Shown: in pieces, positions 6,253-12,857 of the stretch
Numbering within the stretch: position 1 is the first letter of the stretch
Layout: the number at the start of each line of letters is the position of its first letter
Source: a virus
Strand: one strand, 5' to 3'
Length of the DNA: 26,830 nucleotides
Virus record (IMG/VR): IMGVR_UViG_3300033816_000303
Span: 1 to 26,830 of that record
Made by a program: the position numbers and the translations under genes
The notes under the pieces: model-generated
Databases searched by the model: none
Told to the model about the DNA's origin: nothing
Seen by the model: only the letters and a program-made list of their open reading frames with translations

Positions 6253-6428
6253 CCCCTCCGATGTTTGCGTTTGGTGGCCTTAGAAATGTGCAGGCGGTTG
6301 CTCTTTTTCTTGCGCTGTTTGGCGGTCAGGTTGTATCGGCCAGTATTGCGGGGTGGCGTATATACGCCTGTGTAGCGGGTCAGCGTAAAAGCCTCCGCCA
6401 TTGATACAAGTGCTGCGAGTGTTTTCAT
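6249..6428 (-). CDS. Small strongly basic protein, probably leaderless
   Basis: This 59-residue protein begins MKTLAALVSMAEAFTLTRYT and ends in a highly basic tail (KQRKKKSNRLHISKATKRKH). I chose the ATG at 6428 because it lies 5 nt downstream of the -7-like box of array R3. A GTG five codons upstream (6443) falls before the predicted transcription start. Its stop overlaps the next gene by 4 bp. The basic C-terminus suggests nucleic-acid or membrane-phosphate binding. The N-terminal hydrophobic helix is short for a transmembrane segment. No family was recognised. Confidence 0.6.
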   Translation of the reverse strand: MKTLAALVSMAEAFTLTRYTGVYTPPRNTGRYNLTAKQRKKKSNRLHISKATKRKHRRG

Positions 6429-6433
6429 GCCGC

Positions 6434-6479
6434 CAAATTTCACCCCTAAAACGGCACCGACAATTAAAACGAGATTAAA
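6434..6479 (-). promoter_or_regulatory. Array R3: two 11-bp phased hexamers plus -7-like box
   Basis: On the minus strand, TTTAAT hexamers begin at 6479 and 6468, 11 bp apart. The second begins 35 nt before the end of GAAATTTG (6441-6434). A TTG at 6463-6461, directly after the second hexamer, sits 19 nt from the -7 box, so this promoter also has a reasonable host-type -33 element. The ATG of the basic 59-residue gene follows after 5 nt. The remaining gap (6480-6541) holds no gene that I can see. Confidence 0.8.
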
Positions 6480-6541
6480 CCTTGCCCTGCCCGCGATATT
6501 TCTTTTCGGGTGGGTTGTTCTTTGAGTGAACGCCTGCCCGC

Positions 6542-6811
6542 TTACGCTTCGGGCGCGGCTTGTGCTGTGTTGCGTTGGTCTTTGTCACGGCTTGATTTCG
6601 ATGATCCAAAGTAGTAATTCAATACCGTTCCGAAAGCGGTCAGCAATGCGCCTAATGCGATGTTCACGAGGTCGTGCGAGCTGTCGGGTATGGGTGCGTA
6701 GAACAACAGGAACACGAGCGCAAACGTGCCAGTAATAACGGCAAAAGCTAACAGCCCCATGAACACGTTTCGGCCCTGCATCGTGGCCGCTAATTTAGTC
6801 AGAAAGGGCAA
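6542..6811 (-). CDS. Holin-like small membrane protein
   Basis: This protein has up to 89 residues and two predicted transmembrane helices: VFMGLLAFAVITGTFALVFL (about residues 16-35) and NIALGALLTAFGTVLNYYFG (about 50-69). A short PIPDSSHDL loop separates them, and a charged tail (SSKSSRDKDQRN) follows. This layout and the YYFGSS ending match small holin-type proteins common next to endolysins in Bacteroidota phages. Its expected role is to permeabilise the inner membrane and time lysis. The longest frame starts at a TTG (6811) and overlaps the truncated gene upstream. An ATG at 6781 (MQGRNVFMGL) gives a 79-residue version. Confidence 0.75.
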   Translation of the reverse strand: MPFLTKLAATMQGRNVFMGLLAFAVITGTFALVFLLFYAPIPDSSHDLVNIALGALLTAFGTVLNYYFGSSKSSRDKDQRNTAQAAPEA

Positions 6812-6987
6812 TATCTGTCGTCTATCTTAACGAGTAGCGGTCTGAGCGATTTGTACGACATGAACCGACTGCGCCTTTTATTTGCCACTTTAAGGCGTAT
6901 GTTGTTGATAGCGTGGTGGTCATGCTTTAGTTGTGTTGCGCGTATTCGGGAGTTAGCGAGAATGATTAATCCATGCCAACAATATGT
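6799..6987 (-). pseudogene. 5'-truncated remnant of a small phage gene
   Basis: An open frame of 62 codons ends at a TGA (6801-6799) next to the holin-like gene. It contains a protein-like stretch with no acceptable start: NSRIRATQLKHDHHAINNIR, then LKVANKRRSRFMSYKSLRPL, then LVKIDDRYCPF. It resembles the C-terminal part of short basic, helical proteins that often precede the holin in Bacteroidota phages. The frame begins at a TAG (6990-6988) inside the low-GC gene 6953-7180, and no ATG, GTG or TTG occurs before residue about 33. The simplest reading is that the low-GC gene was inserted into, or replaced, its 5' half. Confidence 0.6.
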
Positions 6988-7180
6988 CTATTTGGTCTTT
7001 GTTTAATATAAAAGTATTATTTTCTCCATCGTCAATACCAATTTCAATATCACCATCTTTGTAATTAAAAAATGACAATTCTTTGGTTCTGCCTCTGAAT
7101 AACAAATCACTCTCGCTAACACAGGCTATATGCAATGCCTGTTTAGTGCTATCATCTAAGTTTATTATATCTTCAATCAT
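6953..7180 (-). CDS. Low-GC 75-residue acidic protein, likely acquired cassette
   Basis: This 75-residue protein begins MIEDIINLDDSTKQALHIAC and ends ILLAWINHSR. It is acidic, with a beta-rich middle (LSFFNYKDGDIEIGIDDGEN). The gene is markedly more AT-rich than every neighbour, uses AT-ending codons, and is preceded by a palindrome (7219-7244) and two CTTGCAC direct repeats. Its 3' end overlaps the truncated frame 6799-6987 in a different reading frame. No family was recognised. Composition and context point to a gene recently acquired from another source, possibly an accessory (morally optional) cargo gene. What it does cannot be read from the sequence. Confidence 0.65.
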   Translation of the reverse strand: MIEDIINLDDSTKQALHIACVSESDLLFRGRTKELSFFNYKDGDIEIGIDDGENNTFILNKDQIDILLAWINHSR

Positions 7181-7192
7181 TTATGCAATTTA

Positions 7193-7297
7193 TTAAGTTA
7201 GTGCAAGTTTTACGGCACTGCACATAGCCAAACCGTTATGTGCAAGCACTACAACCGTACCTCCGTCTTTGCCGTTGTTATTCCGCCTCGTTCCCAT
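7193..7297 (-). other. Short ORF at array R4, possible 5' fragment of the disrupted gene
   Basis: The ATG at 7297 lies 5 nt after the -7-like box of array R4, so it should be the first start codon of a leaderless transcript. It opens a 34-codon ORF beginning MGTRRNNNGKDGGTVVVLAH. The last half runs through the palindrome at 7219-7244 and looks non-protein-like. I interpret the first 15 or so codons as the original 5' end of the gene whose 3' half survives at 6799-6987. The rest would be foreign sequence. This is an inference from layout; no homologue was recognised. Confidence 0.4.
7201..7246 (-). repeat. Palindrome with flanking direct repeats beside the low-GC gene
   Basis: A perfect 8-bp inverted repeat, TGCACATA and TATGTGCA (7219-7226 and 7237-7244), is separated by a 10-nt loop. 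On the minus strand the heptamer CTTGCAC occurs at 7246-7240 and again at 7207-7201, just outside or overlapping the dyad. The element lies between the short ORF at R4 and the start of the low-GC gene. It could be a cassette boundary or recombination site, or a transcription hairpin. There is no T-tract, so it is not an intrinsic terminator. Confidence 0.55.
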
Positions 7298-7302
7298 CAC
7301 CG

Positions 7303-7348
7303 CAAAGGAAAAGCGGAAAATGGCGCGCGAAATGAAGATGAGATTAAA
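7303..7348 (-). promoter_or_regulatory. Array R4: two 11-bp phased hexamers plus -7-like box
   Basis: On the minus strand, hexamers begin at 7348 (TTTAAT) and 7337 (CTTCAT), 11 bp apart. The second begins 35 nt before the end of TTCCTTTG (7310-7303), the weakest -7 box of the four. An ATG (7297) follows after 5 nt. The array starts just after the stop codon of the coiled-coil membrane protein gene (7351). The remaining gap to 7180 holds the short ORF and palindrome described separately. Confidence 0.75.
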
Positions 7349-7350
7349 CT

Positions 7351-7764
7351 TTACGCCCCAGTCAGATCATCGCGGTGCGGTCGTTTCACCTTCATAGTCA
7401 TGCCCTGTGCCTCCATTGCCCGCGAAATGGCCTCCGTGAGGTCGTGAATAACCTCTCCCTGCTTGTCGATGCGGGCCGACATTGCGGCCTTTGAATCCTC
7501 ACACCTCTTTAGATCAGCCTTGATTTCTGTCAGGTCGGTGCGCAGTTCGTGGGCCACACTAATCATTGTACCGACTGCCGTCTGCTCAGATTGCACGTCT
7601 GTCAACTGCGCCTGAGCTTTTGTGAGTTTCGCATTTTCGGCCTTGACTTTCCATGCCCACGTCCCACTGATAGCTGCGACACCTATTGAGAATATAGTAT
7701 CGGCCTTTTTAATTGCGAGGTCGGTCAGGTCGGCAATTTCCATTGGTAGGGCTGTTTCGGTCAT
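7351..7764 (-). CDS. Membrane-anchored coiled-coil protein, spanin-like candidate
   Basis: This 137-residue protein has one short hydrophobic segment near the N-terminus (IFSIGVAAISGTWAWKV, about residues 24-40). It is followed by a long charged helical region with heptad character (KAENAKLTKAQAQLTDVQSE, ELRTDLTEIKADLKRCEDSK, DKQGEVIHDLTEAI). This topology, a single membrane anchor with a periplasmic coiled coil, is that of inner-membrane spanins, and it lies just before the holin-like and endolysin genes. The family itself was not recognised, so a structural or tail role remains possible. It overlaps the upstream gene by 4 bp and precedes array R4. Confidence 0.7.
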   Translation of the reverse strand: MTETALPMEIADLTDLAIKKADTIFSIGVAAISGTWAWKVKAENAKLTKAQAQLTDVQSEQTAVGTMISVAHELRTDLTEIKADLKRCEDSKAAMSARIDKQGEVIHDLTEAISRAMEAQGMTMKVKRPHRDDLTGA

Positions 7765-7964
7765 GGTATCTCTGTCGGTTCTGGCACGTAGTCAACGAGT
7801 GGCAATTTGCACACCCATTCGAGGCCCTTCGTCTCGCAACCGTTTACCTCTTGTTCGGATATGGCCCACCCGTCCTGAGTCTTGAACGGAGCGAAGTAGC
7901 AATCGGGCTGCCACTCTTGCCCGCGTAGTTCTTTGGCCTGTTCGTCTGTGATGTGTGCGATCAT
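7761..7964 (-). CDS. Small conserved phage protein (unknown function)
   Basis: This 67-residue protein begins MIAHITDEQAKELRGQEWQP. It has a compact, strongly patterned sequence, DCYFAPFKTQDGWAISEQEV followed by NGCETKGLEWVCKLPLVDYV, of a kind I recognise from small proteins near the structural/lysis boundary of Bacteroidota phages. No function is known to me. Cysteines at about positions 22, 43 and 52 are notable. Its ATG overlaps the preceding TAA by one base (TAATG) and its stop overlaps the next gene by 4 bp. Confidence 0.7.
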   Translation of the reverse strand: MIAHITDEQAKELRGQEWQPDCYFAPFKTQDGWAISEQEVNGCETKGLEWVCKLPLVDYVPEPTEIP

Positions 7965-9787
7965 TACACCTGCCTGCTGAGTGTTGTCTGAAAGGTCTGC
8001 ATGACTGATCGGAAGTGTGTTTCCTCCTCCGCGTTCAGGCCGTCAGTCAGCCACGCTGCGGCATAGTTGCGGGCGGTGTTGAATCCGCCCCCGCTGAACT
8101 GGCCCAATATGAAATTGGTGGCTGCTGGCGCGCTACTTGTTGCCGCTGTTGTCCTTTGCCCCTGTCCGTTCAAATTAAGCTCGGTGGCAGACGAAACAAC
8201 CCGCGAGGCCATCAATGTACCGCGCACGTCAGCGGGTGCCGTTGTGGTAGCTGTAGATGCCCCGTTGTTGATGTCGAAGTATGCCGTGCCTGAGATGTTG
8301 CCTGCAAGCCACGTTCGAGGCGTTACCGACCCCGACCACTCAACACCGCTTTGGCCCGCTGTTCGGTTATACACGCCCATCGTCAGGCTATTCTGACCCG
8401 TGACGTTGTTCGCTAATTTACTATCAGCTGACGTGTTGGTTCCGTTGCCAGTGACTCCGTTGCTGTCGTGAGTCCACCCGCCAGCGAATACTAAGCGATA
8501 GGCTGCATCGAGGTCACGCGGATCTTTGAGATTGTATTTGTGGGTAGTCGCTGTGCCGCCCACGAATGGGTATAATGCGCGAACCTTCGACCATAGACCG
8601 TAGTCATCCAAGCGCAGAGCTAACGATCGAAGTGCCCCCGTTATGGTCGCGTCAACGATTCCCGTGTTCGTGAGGAAGTCTGTGACCTGAGTCATTTGGG
8701 CCACCGTCACCTGAATGGTCGCGCCAACGGTGGTCACGCCATCGGTCGCAGTCACCATGATGGTCTGAGTCGAATAGCCCCGCGCGGTGATGGCTAATGC
8801 GTTGCCCGCCTGCGTAGTGCGCGAATACCCCCCTATGCTATCCGATGGGTAGCTGAAGGTGTACGATGTAGGCGTTAGTCCTGTTGCGGTCGCTGTGATG
8901 GTGAACGACCCACCGTATGCAGGTGTAGCTGTTGAGGTGGCGAGTGATATTGATGGTGTCACCACATTCAAAGATCCACCACTCAGAACCGACCCGTAAG
9001 CACCACCATTGAGCGTTACCGTTCCGTTCGGGGCTGTGATGTTCGCGGTCGAATCAGACTGAATCGCGGTCGTTGATAGCGTGTTGCTTGCCGTGTCCTT
9101 CAATACCGCTGTAGCATCGGGCGCTGTTATGTCGGCACTTGCGCCACTTGCGATTGACCCCGTGCTGATGGTCGTACCGCCTGACTTTTTCAGGGTGTAG
9201 GCGGCAGGGTCGCACGTTGTTCCGTATGCGGCCTCCAGACACGCCACTTGTGCGGGTGTCAGTCGCGCCAATACCGAAGCATCGCAGAAGTCGTAAAGGG
9301 TCAATCCGTCAACCGTTGGCGGAATTGTCGCGCCACTTTCAGGGATGGGGCATTTTGCGAAATCCCAAATCTGCTTAATGTTTAGTGTATAGCCACAACC
9401 CGCCACGCGGTCAGGCCCCTCTTCGGTGAACGGTTCAATTCGACCGCTGCGCTCAATTATGTAGGTCTGCCCGTGTTGCTGTGCGAACCACGCGATAATA
9501 TCGAGCATGACCGACAGGCGGTCACTTATCACCTCCTGTTCGTGTCCATCGGTATCATCGCCCTCCTCGCCTGCCCTTACGCGATCTGCACAAATAAGAT
9601 TGATGCGGTCGGTAACGTATTGGTCTGATATGTCGCGGCCCTCGCTATTTATCCAAAGAATAGGATATACTCGGTCAGGTCTGCCGTTCTCCCATTCCTT
9701 CTTATCGCCTACCCCGCTGCTGCTGATCTGCGCGTGTGCCGCTGCCAGCGTTTGGATTTGCGCGATTATCTGATTGAGCGTGAGCAT
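7964..9787 (-). CDS. Neck/tail-terminator-like domain fused to Ig-like and lectin-like domains
   Basis: This is a 607-residue modular protein. Residues 1-150 (MLTLNQIIAQIQTLAAAHAQ, YPILWINSEGRDIS, SVMLDIIAWFAQQHGQ) look like the compact tail-completion or neck proteins of Bacteroidota phages, which are usually separate genes of about 150 residues. Residues 195-275 are low-complexity strands with repeated ITAPD/ITAPN motifs. Residues 275-360 form an Ig-like beta sandwich (TPAYGGSFTITATATGLTPT, IMVTATDGVTTVGATIQVTV). Residues 390-600 look like a LamG/concanavalin-like domain (KVRALYPFVGGTATTHKYNL, KDPRDLDAAYRLVFAGGW). The fusion would place an adhesive domain at the head-tail junction or tail terminus. 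Domain boundaries are by eye. Confidence 0.75.
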   Translation of the reverse strand: MLTLNQIIAQIQTLAAAHAQISSSGVGDKKEWENGRPDRVYPILWINSEGRDISDQYVTDRINLICADRVRAGEEGDDTDGHEQEVISDRLSVMLDIIAWFAQQHGQTYIIERSGRIEPFTEEGPDRVAGCGYTLNIKQIWDFAKCPIPESGATIPPTVDGLTLYDFCDASVLARLTPAQVACLEAAYGTTCDPAAYTLKKSGGTTISTGSIASGASADITAPDATAVLKDTASNTLSTTAIQSDSTANITAPNGTVTLNGGAYGSVLSGGSLNVVTPSISLATSTATPAYGGSFTITATATGLTPTSYTFSYPSDSIGGYSRTTQAGNALAITARGYSTQTIMVTATDGVTTVGATIQVTVAQMTQVTDFLTNTGIVDATITGALRSLALRLDDYGLWSKVRALYPFVGGTATTHKYNLKDPRDLDAAYRLVFAGGWTHDSNGVTGNGTNTSADSKLANNVTGQNSLTMGVYNRTAGQSGVEWSGSVTPRTWLAGNISGTAYFDINNGASTATTTAPADVRGTLMASRVVSSATELNLNGQGQRTTAATSSAPAATNFILGQFSGGGFNTARNYAAAWLTDGLNAEEETHFRSVMQTFQTTLSRQV

Positions 9788-9828
9788 TTAGGTAGGCCCT
9801 TAGTTTGGCTTCGTTTATCTCGTTTCTG

Positions 9829-10398
9829 TTAGTTGAGGTCAATCTGCTCATCGCGGTATTTCTGTCTGAAAGACGTTGGGCGGTCGGTTCGGCCTAAAAA
9901 TATCGCAGACGTGAAAGCCTCGCGGGTCGGGTGTATCACGTCTGACCCGCTGCCTGGATTCTGATAGGTCGGATAGTCGGCCTCGTTCTCGCAAAGGAAA
10001 GCAACGAGGCGAGACTCGTACCATTCGGCCTTGTCGTTTGCCTTATTAGCGAGCGCGTCAATTGTGGCGCGGCCTGCAAGCTGCGAATTTTCGCTACTTA
10101 GATTAGTTACGCCCTTGTTCATCAGCTTATTCGATGACCAATAGGCCGACTCAGCCGTGACCCTCCAAATAAGAATAGGCTGAATGTAGTCGTTTATGAG
10201 TGTTGTATTTGCTGCCGTGAGCGTATTTGCTATGACCTGAGTTTTCAGCAGTTCGTACAGGGTCGAGCCTGTCAGCCGTTGAATGTGCTGATCCTGTGCC
10301 CATAGGATAGTCTCACGCAGATACTTAATATCTACGTTGTCGGATATGAATGACCTCTCCTTTAGGGTGCTTTCGGATATGAATAGCGCGTTTGCCAT
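9829..10398 (-). CDS. Head-tail connector, DUF6712-like
   Basis: This 189-residue, mostly helical protein begins MANALFISESTLKERSFISD. Then come DIKYLRETILWAQDQHIQRL, TGSTLYELLK and LINDYIQPILIWRVTAESAY. The pattern matches the DUF6712-type family of Bacteroidota phages, which by gene position is regarded as a head completion/adaptor protein (gp6/gp15-like). It follows the portal gene by 1 nt, as expected for a connector that docks under the portal ring. The C-terminal region (IFLGRTDRPTSFRQKYRDEQ) is basic. It is cytoplasmic and part of the virion; no signal or membrane helix is present. Confidence 0.75.
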   Translation of the reverse strand: MANALFISESTLKERSFISDNVDIKYLRETILWAQDQHIQRLTGSTLYELLKTQVIANTLTAANTTLINDYIQPILIWRVTAESAYWSSNKLMNKGVTNLSSENSQLAGRATIDALANKANDKAEWYESRLVAFLCENEADYPTYQNPGSGSDVIHPTREAFTSAIFLGRTDRPTSFRQKYRDEQIDLN

Positions 10399-10399
10399 C

Positions 10400-12472
10400 T
10401 TACTTCACTTGGATTAGTACACGTTCCCATGCGTGACGGCAGTAGTGCGTTGTTCCGGACCCGTCCTTCCTTGTCCAAAAACCACCCCTCCGCTGCCAAA
10501 CGTTGCGATCTTCTGACAAGCTCACACGGGTAATGTCGGCCTGACTCCATACGCGTGTTTTGGAAAGCTTGACCATTTTACGGCAGAACTCCCGCGTGGT
10601 GTCCATCACATCGGGGCCACTTACACCCATTCCAAGGACGTATCGGTATGCGATGGCGAATGAGGCTGGTAATGGTTTAACCGCTTGCATGGCCTGATCG
10701 CCCGCGTTCGTGATCTTGGCCAGGCGTTGTTCCGAACCAATGACCGATGTTATCTCCAGTCGAAGGAAGCCCGCGTTGATGTTTCGATTGACAGCGGCTT
10801 GCACGGCATTAATGGTAGTCGATAGTGCGTCCGCCACCTCTTGCATCGGCATTGACGGGTTCTTTTTCAACTGTGCAAGCACGCCCATATCGAATGAAGT
10901 AGTTGGCGAATCGAACCCATAGGCCATCAGTTCACCCTCACGGGCTTGCATATCTTCGAGCGACAGGTAATGATCGAATCGGTGTGCCGCGATCACTTGG
11001 CCCGTATGTACTTCGGTGCCGCAAGCCGCGAAACGTGCTACAAGGCGTGAATCGGAATCCTGTGAGGACATTTCGACTGGGGCCGTTGGCGTAACGGGTA
11101 ACGCGACCTTTCCTGTGACAATAGCCTGCGCCTGTTCGCGTGTGAATCCATACAACTCTATCATCAGTTCGATGGCCGAAGCCTCACCAATGATACCCTG
11201 TTGAACATTTTGAAGAACGGTAATAATACCTGTAACACCTCCGACTGTGCCCTTCAATGATGCCTGCGCATCGGCAGCGGTGGAGTCAATGTCAGTTGCA
11301 ATAGGTGCCAGTCCCGACTTCGCCCGAATTTCATCAGGGGTCATAACACCCACTAAGGTCATTTCGCTGAACTCCTGCGCGATCGGTTCGGTCTGCTCGA
11401 TGTCTATATTCTTCGGAACACCGTTAACGCCCGCAAGGTTATTGAACGCATCCAAAATGAATGCCTGACGCGCCTGAACGTAGGTCTTTTGGAACAGCTC
11501 GTAGCTATCCCTTATCTGATTGCGGGTAGCAAAGATTCCTTCGGGTTTGATACCGAACAAAGCAGGGTCAACAATGCGGTGCCCCGTGAAAATCTCCTTT
11601 TCAACCGTGCGATTGAGAATGTCGAAACGCTTGTCGAGGTCGTTTCCGCTGAGTTGGTTTATTTCAGGGCCTTGCTCTTTAGTGTCGTTGAAGGTCAGTA
11701 GTACTTTATTAGCATTGTCTGATCCTCCGAACTTGTCGATGATCTGTTGCTCGATTTTCTCTTTGTCTTCTTCGGTGGGCTGACCATTGAAGAAGTTGAT
11801 GATCGTTCCCGCCATAAATCCATTTTTGATACCGTTCAAATGGAAGTTGGCAATTTCACCGTCAAGCTCAATGTATGGTATTGCCCCGATGTACGATGGC
11901 AACGGGTAAACGGCTTTAGTCGGGTCGTATACCTTCAGATACAGGATAGACTTCTCAGCGGGCGTGTTGACGTTGAAAGTGGGTATAACGTCCACGTTGT
12001 CAGGCTGTGATTTCTTCCATCCATCAGCCGAATAGTACACAACCTTGCCATCCTTATCGAGGCGGCACTTGTTGAATGAGACGTGTGATAGCTTGGCTAT
12101 CTTCTTTCGAGTGCTGTTATAGATGACCTCGATGGCCGCACCGTTGAATAACTCAACGTCCAACGCGACCTGATCCAGCAACCGATCAAGATCCATCGAT
12201 TTGATGAAGTCCTGCGTCTCTGCCTCTTTAATGGTGTTCAGCCCGTCTTTCTTGACTTTAAGACCCCTACCTACAATGTAGTCAACCTTCCCCCTGACGA
12301 TGGCACCGTGTTTCGCGGAGGTGTTATACAGGTCAATGAGGTAGTCGGGGTATCTGTTGCGCCAGTCCTTGTCTGTGCCATACAGCACCCATTTTGACGA
12401 AGGTATGACCTTCATTTCGGGCGCATGGTGCGCAGCGAATTTCAAATTGATGGACGATACGCGCTCACTCAT
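10400..12472 (-). CDS. Portal protein with winged-helix and Cys/His C-terminal extension
   Basis: This is a 690-residue protein. Residues 1-430 look like a phage portal: SAKHGAIVRGKVDYIVGRGL, then AIEVIYNSTRKKIAKLSHVS, and further on NRTVEKEIFTGHRIVDPALF and QARQAFILDAFNNLAG. After a linker come three extra segments. Residues 490-525 are FRFD-like helices (VIAAHRFDHYLSLEDMQARE). Residues 526-575 are winged-helix-like (VLAQLKKNPSMPMQEVADAL, then TINAVQAAVNRNINAGFLRL). Residues 623-690 have conserved-looking Cys, Trp and His positions (TREFCRKM, GGFWTRKDG, HYCRHAWERV) recalling MuF-type minor head proteins. It forms the dodecameric DNA gate of the capsid. The start overlaps the upstream gene by 8 bp. 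The portal call is firm; the extension is interpretation. Confidence 0.88.
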   Translation of the reverse strand: MSERVSSINLKFAAHHAPEMKVIPSSKWVLYGTDKDWRNRYPDYLIDLYNTSAKHGAIVRGKVDYIVGRGLKVKKDGLNTIKEAETQDFIKSMDLDRLLDQVALDVELFNGAAIEVIYNSTRKKIAKLSHVSFNKCRLDKDGKVVYYSADGWKKSQPDNVDVIPTFNVNTPAEKSILYLKVYDPTKAVYPLPSYIGAIPYIELDGEIANFHLNGIKNGFMAGTIINFFNGQPTEEDKEKIEQQIIDKFGGSDNANKVLLTFNDTKEQGPEINQLSGNDLDKRFDILNRTVEKEIFTGHRIVDPALFGIKPEGIFATRNQIRDSYELFQKTYVQARQAFILDAFNNLAGVNGVPKNIDIEQTEPIAQEFSEMTLVGVMTPDEIRAKSGLAPIATDIDSTAADAQASLKGTVGGVTGIITVLQNVQQGIIGEASAIELMIELYGFTREQAQAIVTGKVALPVTPTAPVEMSSQDSDSRLVARFAACGTEVHTGQVIAAHRFDHYLSLEDMQAREGELMAYGFDSPTTSFDMGVLAQLKKNPSMPMQEVADALSTTINAVQAAVNRNINAGFLRLEITSVIGSEQRLAKITNAGDQAMQAVKPLPASFAIAYRYVLGMGVSGPDVMDTTREFCRKMVKLSKTRVWSQADITRVSLSEDRNVWQRRGGFWTRKDGSGTTHYCRHAWERVLIQVK

Positions 12473-12857
12473 GGACTGCGAAGGTAGTGTTGCCGCCTGA
12501 ATATGCGGGTATGGTAACGGTTGATGCGGTGCCCGAAACTATGCACATGCCGCGCTCAAGTACGGTAAGGCCCGATGGATTGAGGTTCGATGCGCTTGAG
12601 TTCGCATAGACCGTGTAATACCATTGACCTGTTGGCCTCATGGTTACCTCCGCATCTAATGGGTCTGCGCCCGATGCCATTTCTGTAATGCTGAACTCGT
12701 TGTATCGGTCAGGCCATGCACTCGTGTCATCGGCCACGCAATACACCGTCTCATCGGTCTGGTCGCAACGAAAGGCCCATAAATAATGTGCTGCCGTTCC
12801 CTTCTCTGTGAGGGTGACGGTCACGCTGTTAGCCTGGCCTTGCGTTATTCTGACCAT
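12465..12857 (-). CDS. Small structural protein (Bacteroidota phage type)
   Basis: This 130-residue beta-rich protein begins MVRITQGQANSVTVTLTEKG. It continues YLWAFRCDQTDETVYCVADD, then RYNEFSITEMASGADPLDAE and GQWYYTVYANSSASNLNP. The order (QxNxVxVTLTEK, RYNEF, P...G.W.Y.VY) is one I associate with small virion or tail-associated proteins in Bacteroidota phages, with no assigned function. It begins directly at the stop of the 146-residue gene (one base shared) and overlaps the portal gene by 8 bp. Location between tail tube and portal genes suggests a head-tail junction or decoration protein. Confidence 0.7.
   Translation of the reverse strand: MVRITQGQANSVTVTLTEKGTAAHYLWAFRCDQTDETVYCVADDTSAWPDRYNEFSITEMASGADPLDAEVTMRPTGQWYYTVYANSSASNLNPSGLTVLERGMCIVSGTASTVTIPAYSGGNTTFAVHE

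Noticed and set aside
7193-7297. Integron attC-type site at the palindrome
   Set aside because: The sequences around the low-GC gene do not match the RYYYAAC/GTTRRRY core sites, and no integrase is present.
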